Shown: positions 52,843-62,665, counted from the first letter of the stretch. The stretch is DNA of 64,000 nucleotides from Kerstersia gyiorum (GCF_004216755.1 NZ_SGWZ01000001.1:1-64000); one strand, 5' to 3'. The notes: a model not told the origin generated them from the sequence alone. Made by a program: numbers and translations.

Positions 52843-53522
52843 CTTCCGCTCCTGCATTACTGGATACCGTCGAACTCGAAACTGCAGCCAACCCCACCCA
52901 CGCCGTCATCTGGATGCACGGCCTGGGCGCGGACGGCAACGATTTCGCGCCCATCGTTCCGCATCTTTCCTGGCCTGGCGCACCAGCCATCCGCTTCGTG
53001 TTCCCGCATGCGCAAGTGCGCCCCGTCACGATCAACGGCGGCATGCCCATGCGCGCCTGGTATGACATCTTCCAGATGGCTGCTGGCGTACGTGAAGACC
53101 ATGCGGGCATACACCAGTCGGCCGGGCAAATCGAAGCGCTGATCGCCCGCGAACATGCCCGTGGCATTCCCAGCGCCAATATCGTGCTGGCCGGCTTTTC
53201 GCAAGGTTGCGCAATGACACTGCATACCGGCCTGCGCTATCCCGAGACCCTGGCCGGCCTCATCGCGCTATCCGGCTACCTGCCCCTGGCCGATACCCTG
53301 GCCGAGGAACGCAGCGCCGCCAACCAGCAGACGCCCATCTTCATGGCGCATGGCACCCAGGACCCGATCGTCATTCCGGCCCGCGCCGAAACCTCGCGAC
53401 GCATTCTGGACAGCCTGGGCTACCAGATCGAATGGCGTACCTACCCCATGCCGCACTCGGTCTGCCCGCAGGAAATCGCCGACATTGCCGTCTTCCTGAA
53501 AACAGTGCTGTCCGCCCAATAG
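52839..53522 (+). CDS. Alpha/beta hydrolase, carboxylesterase/phospholipase family
   Basis: Cytoplasmic esterase of 227 residues. Oxyanion region WMHGLGADGNDF, nucleophile S121 in GFSQG, aspartate in HGTQDPIV and histidine in MPHSVCPQE give a full triad. Related bacterial enzymes hydrolyse short acyl esters or thioesters; the natural substrate is unknown. It is coupled to darP. Confidence 0.92.
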   Translation: MTSAPALLDTVELETAANPTHAVIWMHGLGADGNDFAPIVPHLSWPGAPAIRFVFPHAQVRPVTINGGMPMRAWYDIFQMAAGVREDHAGIHQSAGQIEALIAREHARGIPSANIVLAGFSQGCAMTLHTGLRYPETLAGLIALSGYLPLADTLAEERSAANQQTPIFMAHGTQDPIVIPARAETSRRILDSLGYQIEWRTYPMPHSVCPQEIADIAVFLKTVLSAQ

Positions 53523-53576
53523 CGCCTCCCCCGGGGCAGCCCGCTGCCGGAGCCAGCACTGCCAGCCCCGGCGCGA

Positions 53577-56039
53577 TCAGAGCGCCGGCGCCGGCCGCAG
53601 CCCCAGCCAGACCCGACGCATGGTCGGGTCCTCGGCATCCACATCATTGACAAAGCCCAGGCTGGTCATCAGGCCCAGCATAGGACGGTTGTTGGCCAGC
53701 ACCAGCCCGTCTATGTATTCCAGTCCCTGCGCGGCTGCAGCCTCTATGAGCGTTCCCATCAGTTCACGGCCCAGCCGGCGCCGCTGCCAGTCGTCGGCCA
53801 CGACCAGGGCATACTCCGCCCCACGCCCGTCGGCATTGCGCAGGTAATGGGCCAGGCCGATGATGATTTCCATTGGCAGGCCCCGGTTCGCCGGATTCGG
53901 CACGCGTGTGGTCGCCACCAGCGCGAACTCGCGGTGATAGTCGATCTGCGTGTAACGGGCCAGCATGCGCGGCGTCAGTTCCCGCATCATGGAAACGAAG
54001 CGCATGTAGCGTGTCTCTTCCGACAGCCCGCGAATAAAGGCCTGCAGCGGCTCGGCATCGTCCGGACGGATGGGACGGATTTCCCACGGCGCACCATCCG
54101 CAAATTGGCGCTGGCGCACCCATTGCGCAGGGTACGGATGAATGGCCATATGCGGATAGCCGCTGGCCGCCGGACGCGCCTCGGCGGGCGCCTCTGCCAG
54201 GCGAATGCGCATACCGCCAGCGGTCAGGCCGGCATCACCGATATATAGCGGGTCGATATCAATTTCCACCACATCGGGCAATTCCGTCACCAGGTCGGAA
54301 ACCTGCTCCAACGCCACCCGCAGCGCCTCCTCGGCAGAAGGGCTGATATGATCGCGCAGCACCCGCTGCCACAGACGGCTGCGCTCCATCAATTGACGGG
54401 CCAGGAAAGCGTTCAAGGGGGCCAGATCAGCGCCCCGGTCCGGCGCCTGCATGACCGCCGCCGCGCCCCCGGCCCCGAGGCTCAGCACCGGGCCGAAACG
54501 GCAGTCGGTACGCACACGGATGGCCGCTGGCGGCTCCATGGCATCTGCCGGCGGTTCACATCCCACATAAGGCCCGGCGACCGGCACCCGGAAGGCTCGC
54601 AGCAAGGCCCGGCACTCCGCCGGCTCCAGTTCCTGGCGCGCCTGGGCACGGGCGGCGGCAACCACCCGCTCGGCGCCCTCGATATCCGGGGCATCACCGT
54701 GCTGCTCGGGCGGCTGCGTCTGCACCAGCAATTGCTGGTTGTAGTGATGCGTGGCCAGCACGCCGAAGGCATCGGCCGCAGATTCCGGCGTACGGAACGC
54801 GGGGGTGCCCGCATCGTCCATGAGGCGCCGCAAAGGCCGCATGCCGGCATCCCCCATCAGGCAGGTGATGACGGGCTTGCGAGCCTTGGGCGCCAGTTGC
54901 GCCAGCCGGCCCACCACCCCGGCCAGGTCCGAGCGTCCATCCGGTGCAAGCAGCACCAGCACGCCTTCGACATTCGCGTCGTCGAGCAGGCATAGCAGCA
55001 AGTCGCCGATGCGGTCCGGCGTCAACGGAGCATAGGTGATCACCGGATTGGCCGGACGCGCGGCAGGCTCCAACAGTTCGGCCAGCCGCTTGCGCGTGGC
55101 GGACACCAGATCGGCCGGCAGCACAGCAGCAGCCGGCCCCATCAAATCCAGCGCCAACTGGGGCGGCCCGCTGCCATTGGACAGCAGTGCAACGCTGCGG
55201 CCGCGTGGCCGGCGCGCATAACCCAGCACTTTCAAGGCCGAAAACAACTGCACGAAATAACGCACGCGCACCGCGCCGGCACGCCGCAGGGCCGCATCGA
55301 AGGCGTTATCCGCCCCGGATGCATCCAGCACCCGGCCGGCCTTGAGGACAACCACCGGCTTGACCATGGCCGCAGCACGCAGCGCACTCATGAATTCGCG
55401 GGCAAAGCCCACGTCTTCGACATAAAGCGCAATGCTATCGGTCCAGCCGTCGCCGGCCAAGAAGTCGAGCACCTGCGGCAGGCCGATGACTGCCTCGTCG
55501 CCCAGCGCCACGGCCACGGAAAATCCAATGTGCGCATCATCGGCCCAATCCATCACCGCCGCCATCAAGGCGCGCGATTGCGTGACCAGCGCAACCTTGC
55601 CGCGCCGCGCCAGGATAGGGTGCTGGCTGAGGTTCAGGCCGGCATGCGGGCGCTGCACGCCGAAGGCATTGGGGCCCAGCAACGCACACTGGTTGCGCGT
55701 CGCCCATTCGCGGCACAGGGCGGCCGTGGCGGCGGGGTTAGGGTCGGCTTCATTGGAAGGCAGCAGGATAGCTGCGCAGGGGCGGAAGGCTTCCAGCCGC
55801 GCCAGTGTTTCCGGCAGAATCGACGGCCGCACACCGACCAGGGCCAGGTCCAGGCGCCCGCCGGGCGCCAGGCCACAGAGCGCTTCCGGCAGCACCGGCA
55901 CTACGCCCGGCGTGCACTCCACCCAGGTCACGCGGTCGCGCAAATTCACCGGCAAGCTCTGCATGACGGGCAAAACGCTGTCGGCCACAACCAGCAACGT
56001 ACGCGGATCAAACAGCGGAGCAATGAGATGACGCAACAT
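53577..56039 (-). CDS. Pat-like protein: NDP-forming acyl-CoA synthetase domains fused to GNAT acetyltransferase
   Basis: About 820 residues. An N-terminal CoA-binding Rossmann region (TLLVVADSVLPVMQSL), succinyl-CoA-ligase-like domains with ALLGPNAFGVQRPHAGLN and VALVTQSRALMAAVMDWADD, an ATP-grasp-like segment (ECRALLRAFRVPVAGPYVG), and a C-terminal GNAT domain (WEIRPIRPDDAEPLQAFIRGL, YALVVADDWQRRRLGRELM). In this family the synthetase part is usually non-catalytic and the GNAT part acetylates lysines of metabolic enzymes, as Pat/YfiQ does. The ATG at 56039 is preferred over 56090. Divergent from gltX by about 80 bp. Confidence 0.87.
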   Translation of the reverse strand: MLRHLIAPLFDPRTLLVVADSVLPVMQSLPVNLRDRVTWVECTPGVVPVLPEALCGLAPGGRLDLALVGVRPSILPETLARLEAFRPCAAILLPSNEADPNPAATAALCREWATRNQCALLGPNAFGVQRPHAGLNLSQHPILARRGKVALVTQSRALMAAVMDWADDAHIGFSVAVALGDEAVIGLPQVLDFLAGDGWTDSIALYVEDVGFAREFMSALRAAAMVKPVVVLKAGRVLDASGADNAFDAALRRAGAVRVRYFVQLFSALKVLGYARRPRGRSVALLSNGSGPPQLALDLMGPAAAVLPADLVSATRKRLAELLEPAARPANPVITYAPLTPDRIGDLLLCLLDDANVEGVLVLLAPDGRSDLAGVVGRLAQLAPKARKPVITCLMGDAGMRPLRRLMDDAGTPAFRTPESAADAFGVLATHHYNQQLLVQTQPPEQHGDAPDIEGAERVVAAARAQARQELEPAECRALLRAFRVPVAGPYVGCEPPADAMEPPAAIRVRTDCRFGPVLSLGAGGAAAVMQAPDRGADLAPLNAFLARQLMERSRLWQRVLRDHISPSAEEALRVALEQVSDLVTELPDVVEIDIDPLYIGDAGLTAGGMRIRLAEAPAEARPAASGYPHMAIHPYPAQWVRQRQFADGAPWEIRPIRPDDAEPLQAFIRGLSEETRYMRFVSMMRELTPRMLARYTQIDYHREFALVATTRVPNPANRGLPMEIIIGLAHYLRNADGRGAEYALVVADDWQRRRLGRELMGTLIEAAAAQGLEYIDGLVLANNRPMLGLMTSLGFVNDVDAEDPTMRRVWLGLRPAPAL

Positions 56040-56120
56040 AGTGAGTGGCGCTCCATTAAAATGATACGGATACCATAACCCTACACGCACTCACGGCTGC
56101 ATGAAAGCAGTATTAGCTCC

Positions 56121-57533
56121 ATGCCGCCTGCGCCAGCCATGACCACACCCGTACGTACCCGTTTCGCACCCTCCCCCACTGGCTTCCTGCACCTGGGAGG
56201 CGCCCGTACCGCCCTGTTTTCCTGGGCTTACGCCCGCCATCATGGTGGCACCTTCGTATTGCGCGTCGAAGACACGGACCTGGAGCGGTCCACGCCAGAA
56301 GCGGTGCAGGCCATCCTGGACGGCATGCGCTGGCTGCAACTGGACGCTGATGAGGGTCCGTTCTATCAAATGCAGCGCATGGACCGCTACCGCGAAGTGC
56401 TGGCCGGCATGCTCGCCGCCGGCACGGCCTACTACTGCTACAGCAGCCCGGAAGAAGTGGAAGCCATGCGCGAGGCTGCGCGCGCCCAGGGTTTGAAGCC
56501 GCGCTACGACGGCACCTGGCGCCCCGAGCCCGGCAAGACTCTGCCGCCCGTGCCCGAAGGCCGCAAGCCCGTGATCCGCTTCCGCAATCCGCAGGAAGGC
56601 GAAACGAGCTGGAACGATATGGTCAAGGGCCCCATCCGCTTCGCCAATACGGAACTGGATGACCTCATCATCGCGCGCCCGGACGGCACGCCGACCTACA
56701 ACTTCTGCGTCGTCGTCGATGACCTCGACATGAACATCACGCACGTCATTCGCGGCGATGACCACGTCAACAACACCCCGCGCCAGATCAACATCCTGAA
56801 AGCGCTGGGCGGCACCGTGCCGGAATATGGTCACCTGCCCATGATCCTGGGCCCGGATGGCGAGAAGCTTTCCAAGCGCCATGGCGCGGTCAGCGTCATG
56901 GAATACGACCGTGACGGCTACCTGCCGGAAGCCATGATCAACTACCTGGCCCGCCTGGGCTGGAGCCATGGCGACGACGAGCTTTTCACCCGCGAACAAT
57001 TCGTCGAGTGGTTCGACCCCAGCCACCTGTCGCGCTCCGCGGCGCAATGGGATCCGAAGAAGCTGAACTGGGTCAACGCCCATTACATCAAGCAGACACC
57101 CGATGCAGAACTGTCGAAGCTGGTTGCGCCACGCATCGCAGCCCGAGGCGGCAAGGCCGACGCCGACAATCTCGAGGCCGTCATTGCGCTACTGAAAGAC
57201 CGCGCCGAAACGCTGGAACAGCTGGCCGATGGTGCCATGCTGTTCTGCGGCCCGCATGAACCCGCACCGGCCGAGCTGGCGCAGGAACACCTGGGCGACG
57301 ACAACCGCGCCCTGCTGCGTGACTTTGCCGCCCTGCTGGCCGACACGCCCTGGCAACGCGAAGCCCTGAATGCACAGGTCAAGGCGTTCATCAAGGAACG
57401 TGGCCTGAAGATGCCGCAACTGGCCATTCCCCTGCGTGTCGCGGTCGTTGGACGCACCCAGACGCCCTCCATCGACGCCGTGCTGGAACTGCTGGGCCGC
57501 GACACGGTGCTGGGCCGCCTGGCGCAACTCTGA
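56121..57533 (+). CDS. gltX: Glutamyl-tRNA synthetase
   Basis: Class I synthetase of up to 470 residues with the HIGH-type motif APSPTGFLHLGGARTALF, VVDDLDMNITHVIRGDDH and the KMSKS-type motif KLSKRHGA, then the helical anticodon-binding domain. ATGs at 56121 and 56139 are both possible; the second (MTTPVRTRFAPSPTG) fits the family better. The discriminating type cannot be decided from sequence alone. Confidence 0.97.
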   Translation: MPPAPAMTTPVRTRFAPSPTGFLHLGGARTALFSWAYARHHGGTFVLRVEDTDLERSTPEAVQAILDGMRWLQLDADEGPFYQMQRMDRYREVLAGMLAAGTAYYCYSSPEEVEAMREAARAQGLKPRYDGTWRPEPGKTLPPVPEGRKPVIRFRNPQEGETSWNDMVKGPIRFANTELDDLIIARPDGTPTYNFCVVVDDLDMNITHVIRGDDHVNNTPRQINILKALGGTVPEYGHLPMILGPDGEKLSKRHGAVSVMEYDRDGYLPEAMINYLARLGWSHGDDELFTREQFVEWFDPSHLSRSAAQWDPKKLNWVNAHYIKQTPDAELSKLVAPRIAARGGKADADNLEAVIALLKDRAETLEQLADGAMLFCGPHEPAPAELAQEHLGDDNRALLRDFAALLADTPWQREALNAQVKAFIKERGLKMPQLAIPLRVAVVGRTQTPSIDAVLELLGRDTVLGRLAQL

Positions 57534-57585
57534 CCTGCAACGAACCTGGCCTTTGCCCCCGCTGCATGCATGCCTTCCTCCTCAC

Positions 57586-57611
57586 ACAGCACCCGGAAAT
57601 ACGGGTGCTGT
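57586..57611 (+). terminator. Hairpin after gltX
   Basis: ACAGCACCCG at 57586-57595 pairs perfectly with CGGGTGCTGT at 57602-57611 across a 6-base loop, about 50 bp after the gltX stop. There is no T-tract, so it may instead be an mRNA-stabilising stem. Confidence 0.5.
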
Positions 57612-58230
57612 CCCGGCATGCAACCGGCCTCGGCACATGCCTGGCCAGCCGCCGTTGGCACCACAGATTTTCATCGCGCCAACGGCGGCCAGACAGGCAG
57701 CACGAAAGGCAGCATTCACGCCAATCGGGGGCTGACGTTGCGTGTGAAACCACACTGTCAGAAAAGCACGGGTGGAAATTGGCTGCAAACATCCCAATTC
57801 CCGCAAATTCCCCTATGATTGAGGTATTTCCGGCCCCGCACCGATCGGCTACGAACTTGTCTATCACCACGCCCGTGTCTGGCACGATCTTCCCGACAGC
57901 CGTTTCCCTGCCTGCCTCCATTCAAGGGCAGGTGCACCGCATCGCTCATACCTTCGTGACAGGCGCGATGCCCATTTCCCCATCCCCGACAGATTTCCAT
58001 CGTGGCAGGCAATCCATCACCTGCCAGCGCCATTTGAAATGTCTCGCGCAAACCGTGCGGGCCATATCAAAGGGTCGCACGATGTTCATTGGCATTTCCC
58101 CGGCTCGCAGCCTACCCATGCGCGCAGAATTCGCCAATGAATTTTCCGGGCAGATAAATGCCACCCTGACCGGCAGTTACTGCGCGCGTTGAAGTTCTGG
58201 GAACCCTGAGAGAACCTAAGGAGCAATACC
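57612..58230. other. Long leader region before the histone-like gene
   Basis: About 620 bp with no convincing gene; an open frame of 208 codons at 57566-58192 has no family features or good ribosome site. A second perfect 12-bp stem, GCCGCCGTTGGC (57648-57659) with GCCAACGGCGGC (57678-57689), lies here. A strong AAGGAG at about 58218-58223 precedes the histone-like ATG. The length suggests an extended leader or an undetected small RNA. Confidence 0.45.
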
Positions 58231-59832
58231 ATGGCAACAGCCACCAAGACTGCGGCAAAGGCAGTCAAGAAAACCACTACCAAGAAAACTGCCGCCCAGG
58301 CTGCCGCCGTCCCCGCGACTGCACAGGCCACTACCCAGCCGGCTGCTGCCACCCCTGCTGTGAAAACACCGGCCAAGAAGGCTGCGGCAACCAAGGCGCC
58401 CGCCAAGAAGGTTGCTGCCAAGGGTGCTGACGCTGCTACCGCCAAGGCCCCGGCCAAAGCGGCTGCGAAGCCCGCTGCCAAGGCGCCTGCCAAGGCCGCA
58501 CCCGCCAAGAAGGCTGCCGCTGCCAAGAGCGCCGACACCGCTGCTGCCACCAAGGCCCCGGCCAAAGCGGCCGCGAAGCCCGCTGCCAAGGCTCCCGCCA
58601 AGGCTGCGCCCGCCAAGAAGGCTGCCGCGGCCAAGAGCGCCGACACGGCTGTTGCCGCCAAGGCCCCGGCCAAAGCGGCTGCGAAGCCCGCTGCCAAGGC
58701 GCCTGCCAAGGCCGCCCCCGCCAAAAAGGCTGCCGCTGCCAAGAGCACTGACACGGCGGCTGCCGCCAAGGCCCCGGCCAAAGCGGCTGCGAAGCCCGCT
58801 GCCAAGGCGCCTGCCAAGGCCGCCCCCGCCAAGAAGGCTGCCGCGGCCAAGAGCGCCGACACGGCGGCTGCCGCCAAGGCCCCGGCCAAAGCGGCCGCGA
58901 AGCCCGCTGCCAAGGCTCCTGCCAAGGCCGCCCCCGCCAAGAAGGCTGCTGCCGCCAAGAGCGCCGACACGGCTGCTGCCACCAAGGCCCCGGCCAAAGC
59001 GGCCGCGAAGCCCGCTGCCAAGGCTCCCGTGAAGGCTACGCCCGCCAAGAAGGCTGCCGCTGCCAAGAGCGCCGACACGGCGGCTGCCACCAAGGCCCCG
59101 GCCAAAGCGGCTGCGAAGCCCGCTGCCAAGGCTCCTGTGAAGGCTGCACCCGCCAAGAAGGCTGCGGCCGCCAAGAGCGCCGACACCGCTGCTGCCACCA
59201 AGGCCCCGGCCAAAGCGGCTGCGAAGCCCGCTGCCAAGGCGCCCGTGAAGGCTGCGCCCGCCAAAAAAGCTACCGCTGCCAAGAGCACTGACACGGCTGC
59301 TGCCACCAAGGCTCCGGCCAAAGCGGCCGCGAAGCCCGCTGCCAAGGCTCCTGCCAAGGCCGCCCCCGCCAAGAAGGCTGCCGCTGCCAAGAGCACTGAC
59401 ACGGCTGCTGCCACCAAGGCTCCGGCCAAAGCGGCCGCGAAGCCCGCTGCCAAGGCTCCCGTGAAGGCCGCGCCCGCCAAGAAGGCTGCTGCCGCCAAGG
59501 CGCCTGCCAAGAAAGCTGCGGCCGCAAAGAGCACCGACACCGCTGCCAACGCCGCGCCTGCCGCCGAAGCCGCTGCCAGCAAGATTCCGGTCGCGCCGGC
59601 CGACAAGCCTGCCGCCAAGGCCAAGGCTGCCACGGCTGCCAAGCCTGCCACGGCCGACGGCAAAACCGCCAAGCAACCTGCTGCCGTCAAGAAGCCTGCT
59701 GCCAAGAAAGCAGCTGCCAAGAAGGCCGCTCCGGCGCCTGCGGTGACGGAAGCCACGCCGGCCAAGACCGGGAACAACCCGGCCAGCGCCTGGCCGTTCC
59801 CGGTTGACGACCGCCCCGCCGACAAGCGTTAA
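58231..59832 (+). CDS. Histone H1-like DNA-binding protein with 36-residue tandem repeats
   Basis: 533 residues, nearly all Ala, Lys, Pro and Thr, like the C-terminal tail of eukaryotic H1 and Bordetella BpH1/BpH2. After a 71-residue lead (MATATKTAAKAVKKTTTKK) come nine full 36-residue repeats (KAPAKAAAKPAAKAPAKAAP, then AKKAAAAKSADTAAAT) at residues 72-395 (58444-59415) and a tenth partial copy, then a variable tail ending in AWPFPVDDRPADKR. Copies differ at a few positions (S-A-D/S-T-D, A/V). It probably binds DNA non-specifically in the nucleoid. It is much longer than the roughly 180-residue BpH1. A strong AAGGAG ribosome site suggests high expression. Confidence 0.9.
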   Translation: MATATKTAAKAVKKTTTKKTAAQAAAVPATAQATTQPAAATPAVKTPAKKAAATKAPAKKVAAKGADAATAKAPAKAAAKPAAKAPAKAAPAKKAAAAKSADTAAATKAPAKAAAKPAAKAPAKAAPAKKAAAAKSADTAVAAKAPAKAAAKPAAKAPAKAAPAKKAAAAKSTDTAAAAKAPAKAAAKPAAKAPAKAAPAKKAAAAKSADTAAAAKAPAKAAAKPAAKAPAKAAPAKKAAAAKSADTAAATKAPAKAAAKPAAKAPVKATPAKKAAAAKSADTAAATKAPAKAAAKPAAKAPVKAAPAKKAAAAKSADTAAATKAPAKAAAKPAAKAPVKAAPAKKATAAKSTDTAAATKAPAKAAAKPAAKAPAKAAPAKKAAAAKSTDTAAATKAPAKAAAKPAAKAPVKAAPAKKAAAAKAPAKKAAAAKSTDTAANAAPAAEAAASKIPVAPADKPAAKAKAATAAKPATADGKTAKQPAAVKKPAAKKAAAKKAAPAPAVTEATPAKTGNNPASAWPFPVDDRPADKR

Positions 59833-59887
59833 GCCAGTCCCGAGACGGTAGCCTGAGCCCGCCTTGTGACGGGCCTGGCCCCGGCAA

Positions 59888-59918
59888 GCGCACCCTTTAC
59901 CAGGGTGCGCTTTTTTTT
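59888..59918 (+). terminator. Terminator of the histone-like gene
   Basis: GCGCACCCT (59888-59896) pairs with AGGGTGCGC (59902-59910) with a 5-base loop, followed by eight Ts. A textbook intrinsic terminator 55 bp after the stop. The following 240 bp to yggT contain no other gene. Confidence 0.95.
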
Positions 59919-60158
59919 GCACGAAAACGCAATGACTCTCACTTAAACTGGCGCCTGGCACCCCGGAGCTTGGCGCGCAGCCATCACATCGTGCGACAAT
60001 AGCGCTCCGGCAACACTGCCATCGCAGTCAATACGCGATAGGCGCCGGAGGGCATCACCTTTGTGCGCCCTCCTGCACAAAATCGCCTTGCCCGCGCGCC
60101 AGGCCCAGGATACCCAGCGTCCGGCCGCCCGCCCCCCACCGTAATTTCAGGTTTATCC

Positions 60159-60722
60159 ATGATCGGCGAAATCATTCACTTCCTGCTCGACATTGCAGCC
60201 ATGCTGCTGGGCGCTGCCTTGCTGGCACGCGCCTGGATGCTATTTGTCCGTCTGCATCCTTTCAACCCCATCCACCAGGCCGTCTCCCAGGTAACCCAAT
60301 GGATGGTGCAACCCCTGCGCGCTGTCTTTCCCTTGCGCGGACGCATCGACTGGGCCAGTCTCGCCGCTGCCTGGCTGGTTGCACTGATCTATTGGCTGCT
60401 AGTGATCTGCCTGGCGCTGCAAGGCCTCCCCACCCTCGGCATGTTGCCCTCTCTTCTTGGCGCCGCCATCGTGACGGTCGTGAAATGGGGCTTCAATCTG
60501 CTGGTATGGCTGACGCTGATCCAGGCCATCCTTTCCTGGGTCAACCCGCTGGCGCCCGTCATGCCCGTCCTGCGCACCATGACGGACCCATTGCTGGAAC
60601 CCATCCGCCGCGTGCTGCCCACGCCGGGAGGCATGGACTTCTCGCCGCTGGCCGTCCTCTTGGGCGCCCAGATCTGCGTGATGATCCTGACCCGCATCAG
60701 CTACCAGTTACTCGCCTTCTGA
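60159..60722 (+). CDS. YggT family membrane protein
   Basis: 187 residues with two YggT repeats, each of helix-loop-helix form: the first with LLARAWMLFVRLHPFNPIHQ and the second with LIQAILSWVNPLAPVMPVLR followed by TDPLLEPIRRVLP. The ATG at 60159 (MIGEIIHFLLDI) directly precedes the first helix; the open frame runs upstream without signal. YggT proteins are linked to osmotic shock tolerance and cell-envelope assembly; the exact role is unknown. Confidence 0.9.
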   Translation: MIGEIIHFLLDIAAMLLGAALLARAWMLFVRLHPFNPIHQAVSQVTQWMVQPLRAVFPLRGRIDWASLAAAWLVALIYWLLVICLALQGLPTLGMLPSLLGAAIVTVVKWGFNLLVWLTLIQAILSWVNPLAPVMPVLRTMTDPLLEPIRRVLPTPGGMDFSPLAVLLGAQICVMILTRISYQLLAF

Positions 60723-60780
60723 CAAGCGCTGGTTGTCGCCAGCCACGCCTGGAAGACGACCACAAACCTACTGCCATACA

Positions 60781-60825
60781 AAAAATCCCCCTGCAGGCCT
60801 GTTAAGGCCCTGCAGGGGGATTTTT
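60781..60825. terminator. Bidirectional terminator between yggT and the lipoprotein gene
   Basis: AAAAATCCCCCTGCAGG pairs with CCTGCAGGGGGATTTTT around a central GCC/GGC region, with A/T-runs at both ends. It is placed between convergent genes. Confidence 0.92.
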
Positions 60826-60936
60826 CATGAACCACCCCGGGAAGATTTTTACCCGAGCAGCCGCCCGGGGCCGGCATACAGCGTCATTGCCCTTGCGGCA
60901 ATCCGCCCATGCTCCGGCACCCGGAAGCCATGTTCA

Positions 60937-61440
60937 TTACATGGGCGCAACACGCGTCGGGCCGGCGCCACTGATGACCTGCACACGCTGGCCAACGCTC
61001 AGGGGCACGTCGTCTTCCTGTGCAATGACGCGGGTTTCGCCGTTATCCATATGGACGGTGATTTCCACGCCATTGCGGGTGTTGACGCCCTTTTCGACAG
61101 CATTGCCTGCGAGCGCGCCCAGGATGGCACCGCCAACCGTCGCAATGGTGCGGCCACTGCCACCGCCGATGGTATTGCCTACGACACCGCCCAGCGCACC
61201 GCCAGCCAGCGTGCCAACAGCCGAAGGGTCATCGGATTGCAGCGTGATCGGACGCAGCTTCTGCACCGTGCCATTGCGCACGATCTGTTCGCGCTGGGCC
61301 TGACCATAGGAATAGACGGAACTGGATGCCCGCTGCGTCGAGCAGCCTGCCAGGATGGCCAGGGCGGCTGCAACAGCAACCACGGCCACGCCACGACGGG
61401 CGCCGGTACGGGAAGAAACTTGAACTTGTGCCTTAGCCAT
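60937..61440 (-). CDS. Glycine-zipper outer-membrane lipoprotein (SlyB/Pcp-like)
   Basis: 167 residues. A lipoprotein signal with lipobox LAGC (Cys33; ALAILAGCSTQ) is followed by a glycine-zipper helix hairpin (GTLAGGALGGVVGNTIGG and TVGGAILGALAGNAVEKG) and a C-terminal beta domain (VEITVHMDNGETRVIAQ). The family (Rick_17kDa/SlyB) helps outer-membrane integrity. The start has a run of basic residues before the signal helix, which is slightly long. No operon partner. Confidence 0.9.
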   Translation of the reverse strand: MAKAQVQVSSRTGARRGVAVVAVAAALAILAGCSTQRASSSVYSYGQAQREQIVRNGTVQKLRPITLQSDDPSAVGTLAGGALGGVVGNTIGGGSGRTIATVGGAILGALAGNAVEKGVNTRNGVEITVHMDNGETRVIAQEDDVPLSVGQRVQVISGAGPTRVAPM

Positions 61441-61720
61441 GATGTCGCTCCTAATGTCACCGCCAGCCGGCCGTCATGCCCGGTGGCATCGCGGCAGCCC
61501 GGTATCCGGCAAATGCCTGGACCGGTCCGGCCGACCATTTTCAGGGCCGGCCACTGCCGCATGGAATCTCTATCTACATGATACATCCCGATGCCCGGGA
61601 AGCATACGCATGGTACAGGAGCCTGGCCGTGAATCTGTCACAACGTTTGTCAATGCAAGGCCCCGCCGGCCAGCGGCAGCGGACAGGCCGAGGGCCTGGC
61701 GCAGCTGCCAACACTACCCT

Positions 61721-62665
61721 TTACAGCGAGGGCAACACCAGGCCGTAGCCCTGTTCCAGGCGCGCGGAAATGTCGGCACGCGACGGCTGGTGCTGCTGCG
61801 GCCCACGCGAAGCCACTTTGATCGAACCCATGACATTGCCCAGGCGGCAGCTGTCGGCCCAGGACCAGCCCAACGACACGCCATACAGCAGACCGGCACG
61901 ATGAGCATCGCCGCAACCCGTGGGATCGACCACGGCATCGGCCTTCACTGCACCGATTTCCTCGGTCTTGCCATCGCTCCAGACCGTCGCGCCGTTGGCG
62001 CCACGCGTCACGACCACCGCCTGCAGGTTCCTGGCAATATCATCCAGGCTGCGCCCGGTGCGCTGTTCCACCACCCCGGCTTCGTAATCATTGAGCGTGA
62101 GGACCTGCACCAGCTTCAGCATTTCCTCGATCTCCTCGCCACTGAACAGCGGCATGGCCTGGCCCAGATCGAAGACCGCAGGAATGCCACGCGCATGCAG
62201 GCGACGGGCATGGGCAAACATACCTTCCTTCGCATCGGGCGCAACGATGGCCCAGGCGCCTTCCGCCGAAGAAATGTCGTTTTCCGCCGCCAGCGCCATC
62301 GCGCCCGGGTGGAATGCGGCGATCTGGTTGTCATCCAGGTCGGTGGTCACGAAACACTGGGCGGTATAGCTGCCCGGCGCAACACGGATCCATTCTGTAC
62401 TGATGCCCAGCTGGCGCAGGTAATGCAGGTAATCACCGGCATCCTCGCCCACCGTCGCCACCGGCAGAGGCTGGCCGCCCAGCAGGCGCAGGTTGTAGGC
62501 GATATTGCCGGCGCAGCCGCCATAGACCTTGCGCAACGACGGAACGGTGAACGACACGCTCAGGGAACGGATGCGATCCGGCAGGATGTGGTCCTTGAAA
62601 CGACCTTCGAAAACCGCAATGCTGTCAAAAGCGATGGAGCCGCAAACCAGAATGGGAAAAGCCAT
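61721..62665 (-). CDS. PfkB-family carbohydrate/nucleoside kinase
   Basis: 314 residues. PfkB signature 1 is GGCAGNIAYNLRLLGG, and the active-site anion hole is DPTGCGDAHRAGLLYGVSLG, where most members have GAGD; the catalytic aspartate is kept. The closest group is bacterial adenosine/ribokinase-like proteins, but the substrate cannot be decided. It lies 86 bp after prmA, a pairing common in Burkholderiales. The interval to the lipoprotein gene (61441-61720) has no gene. Confidence 0.88.
   Translation of the reverse strand: MAFPILVCGSIAFDSIAVFEGRFKDHILPDRIRSLSVSFTVPSLRKVYGGCAGNIAYNLRLLGGQPLPVATVGEDAGDYLHYLRQLGISTEWIRVAPGSYTAQCFVTTDLDDNQIAAFHPGAMALAAENDISSAEGAWAIVAPDAKEGMFAHARRLHARGIPAVFDLGQAMPLFSGEEIEEMLKLVQVLTLNDYEAGVVEQRTGRSLDDIARNLQAVVVTRGANGATVWSDGKTEEIGAVKADAVVDPTGCGDAHRAGLLYGVSLGWSWADSCRLGNVMGSIKVASRGPQQHQPSRADISARLEQGYGLVLPSL

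Noticed and set aside
57566..58192. 208-codon frame between gltX and the histone-like gene
   Set aside because: No family features, biased His/Arg/Ser composition and no clear ribosome site; it also covers the gltX hairpin.
58086..59961. Two very long minus-strand open frames across the histone-like gene (Ala/Gly-rich and Gly/Ser/Arg-rich)
   Set aside because: They are produced by the 108-bp GC-rich repeats being open in several frames; only the plus frame has a ribosome site, a known family composition and a terminator.
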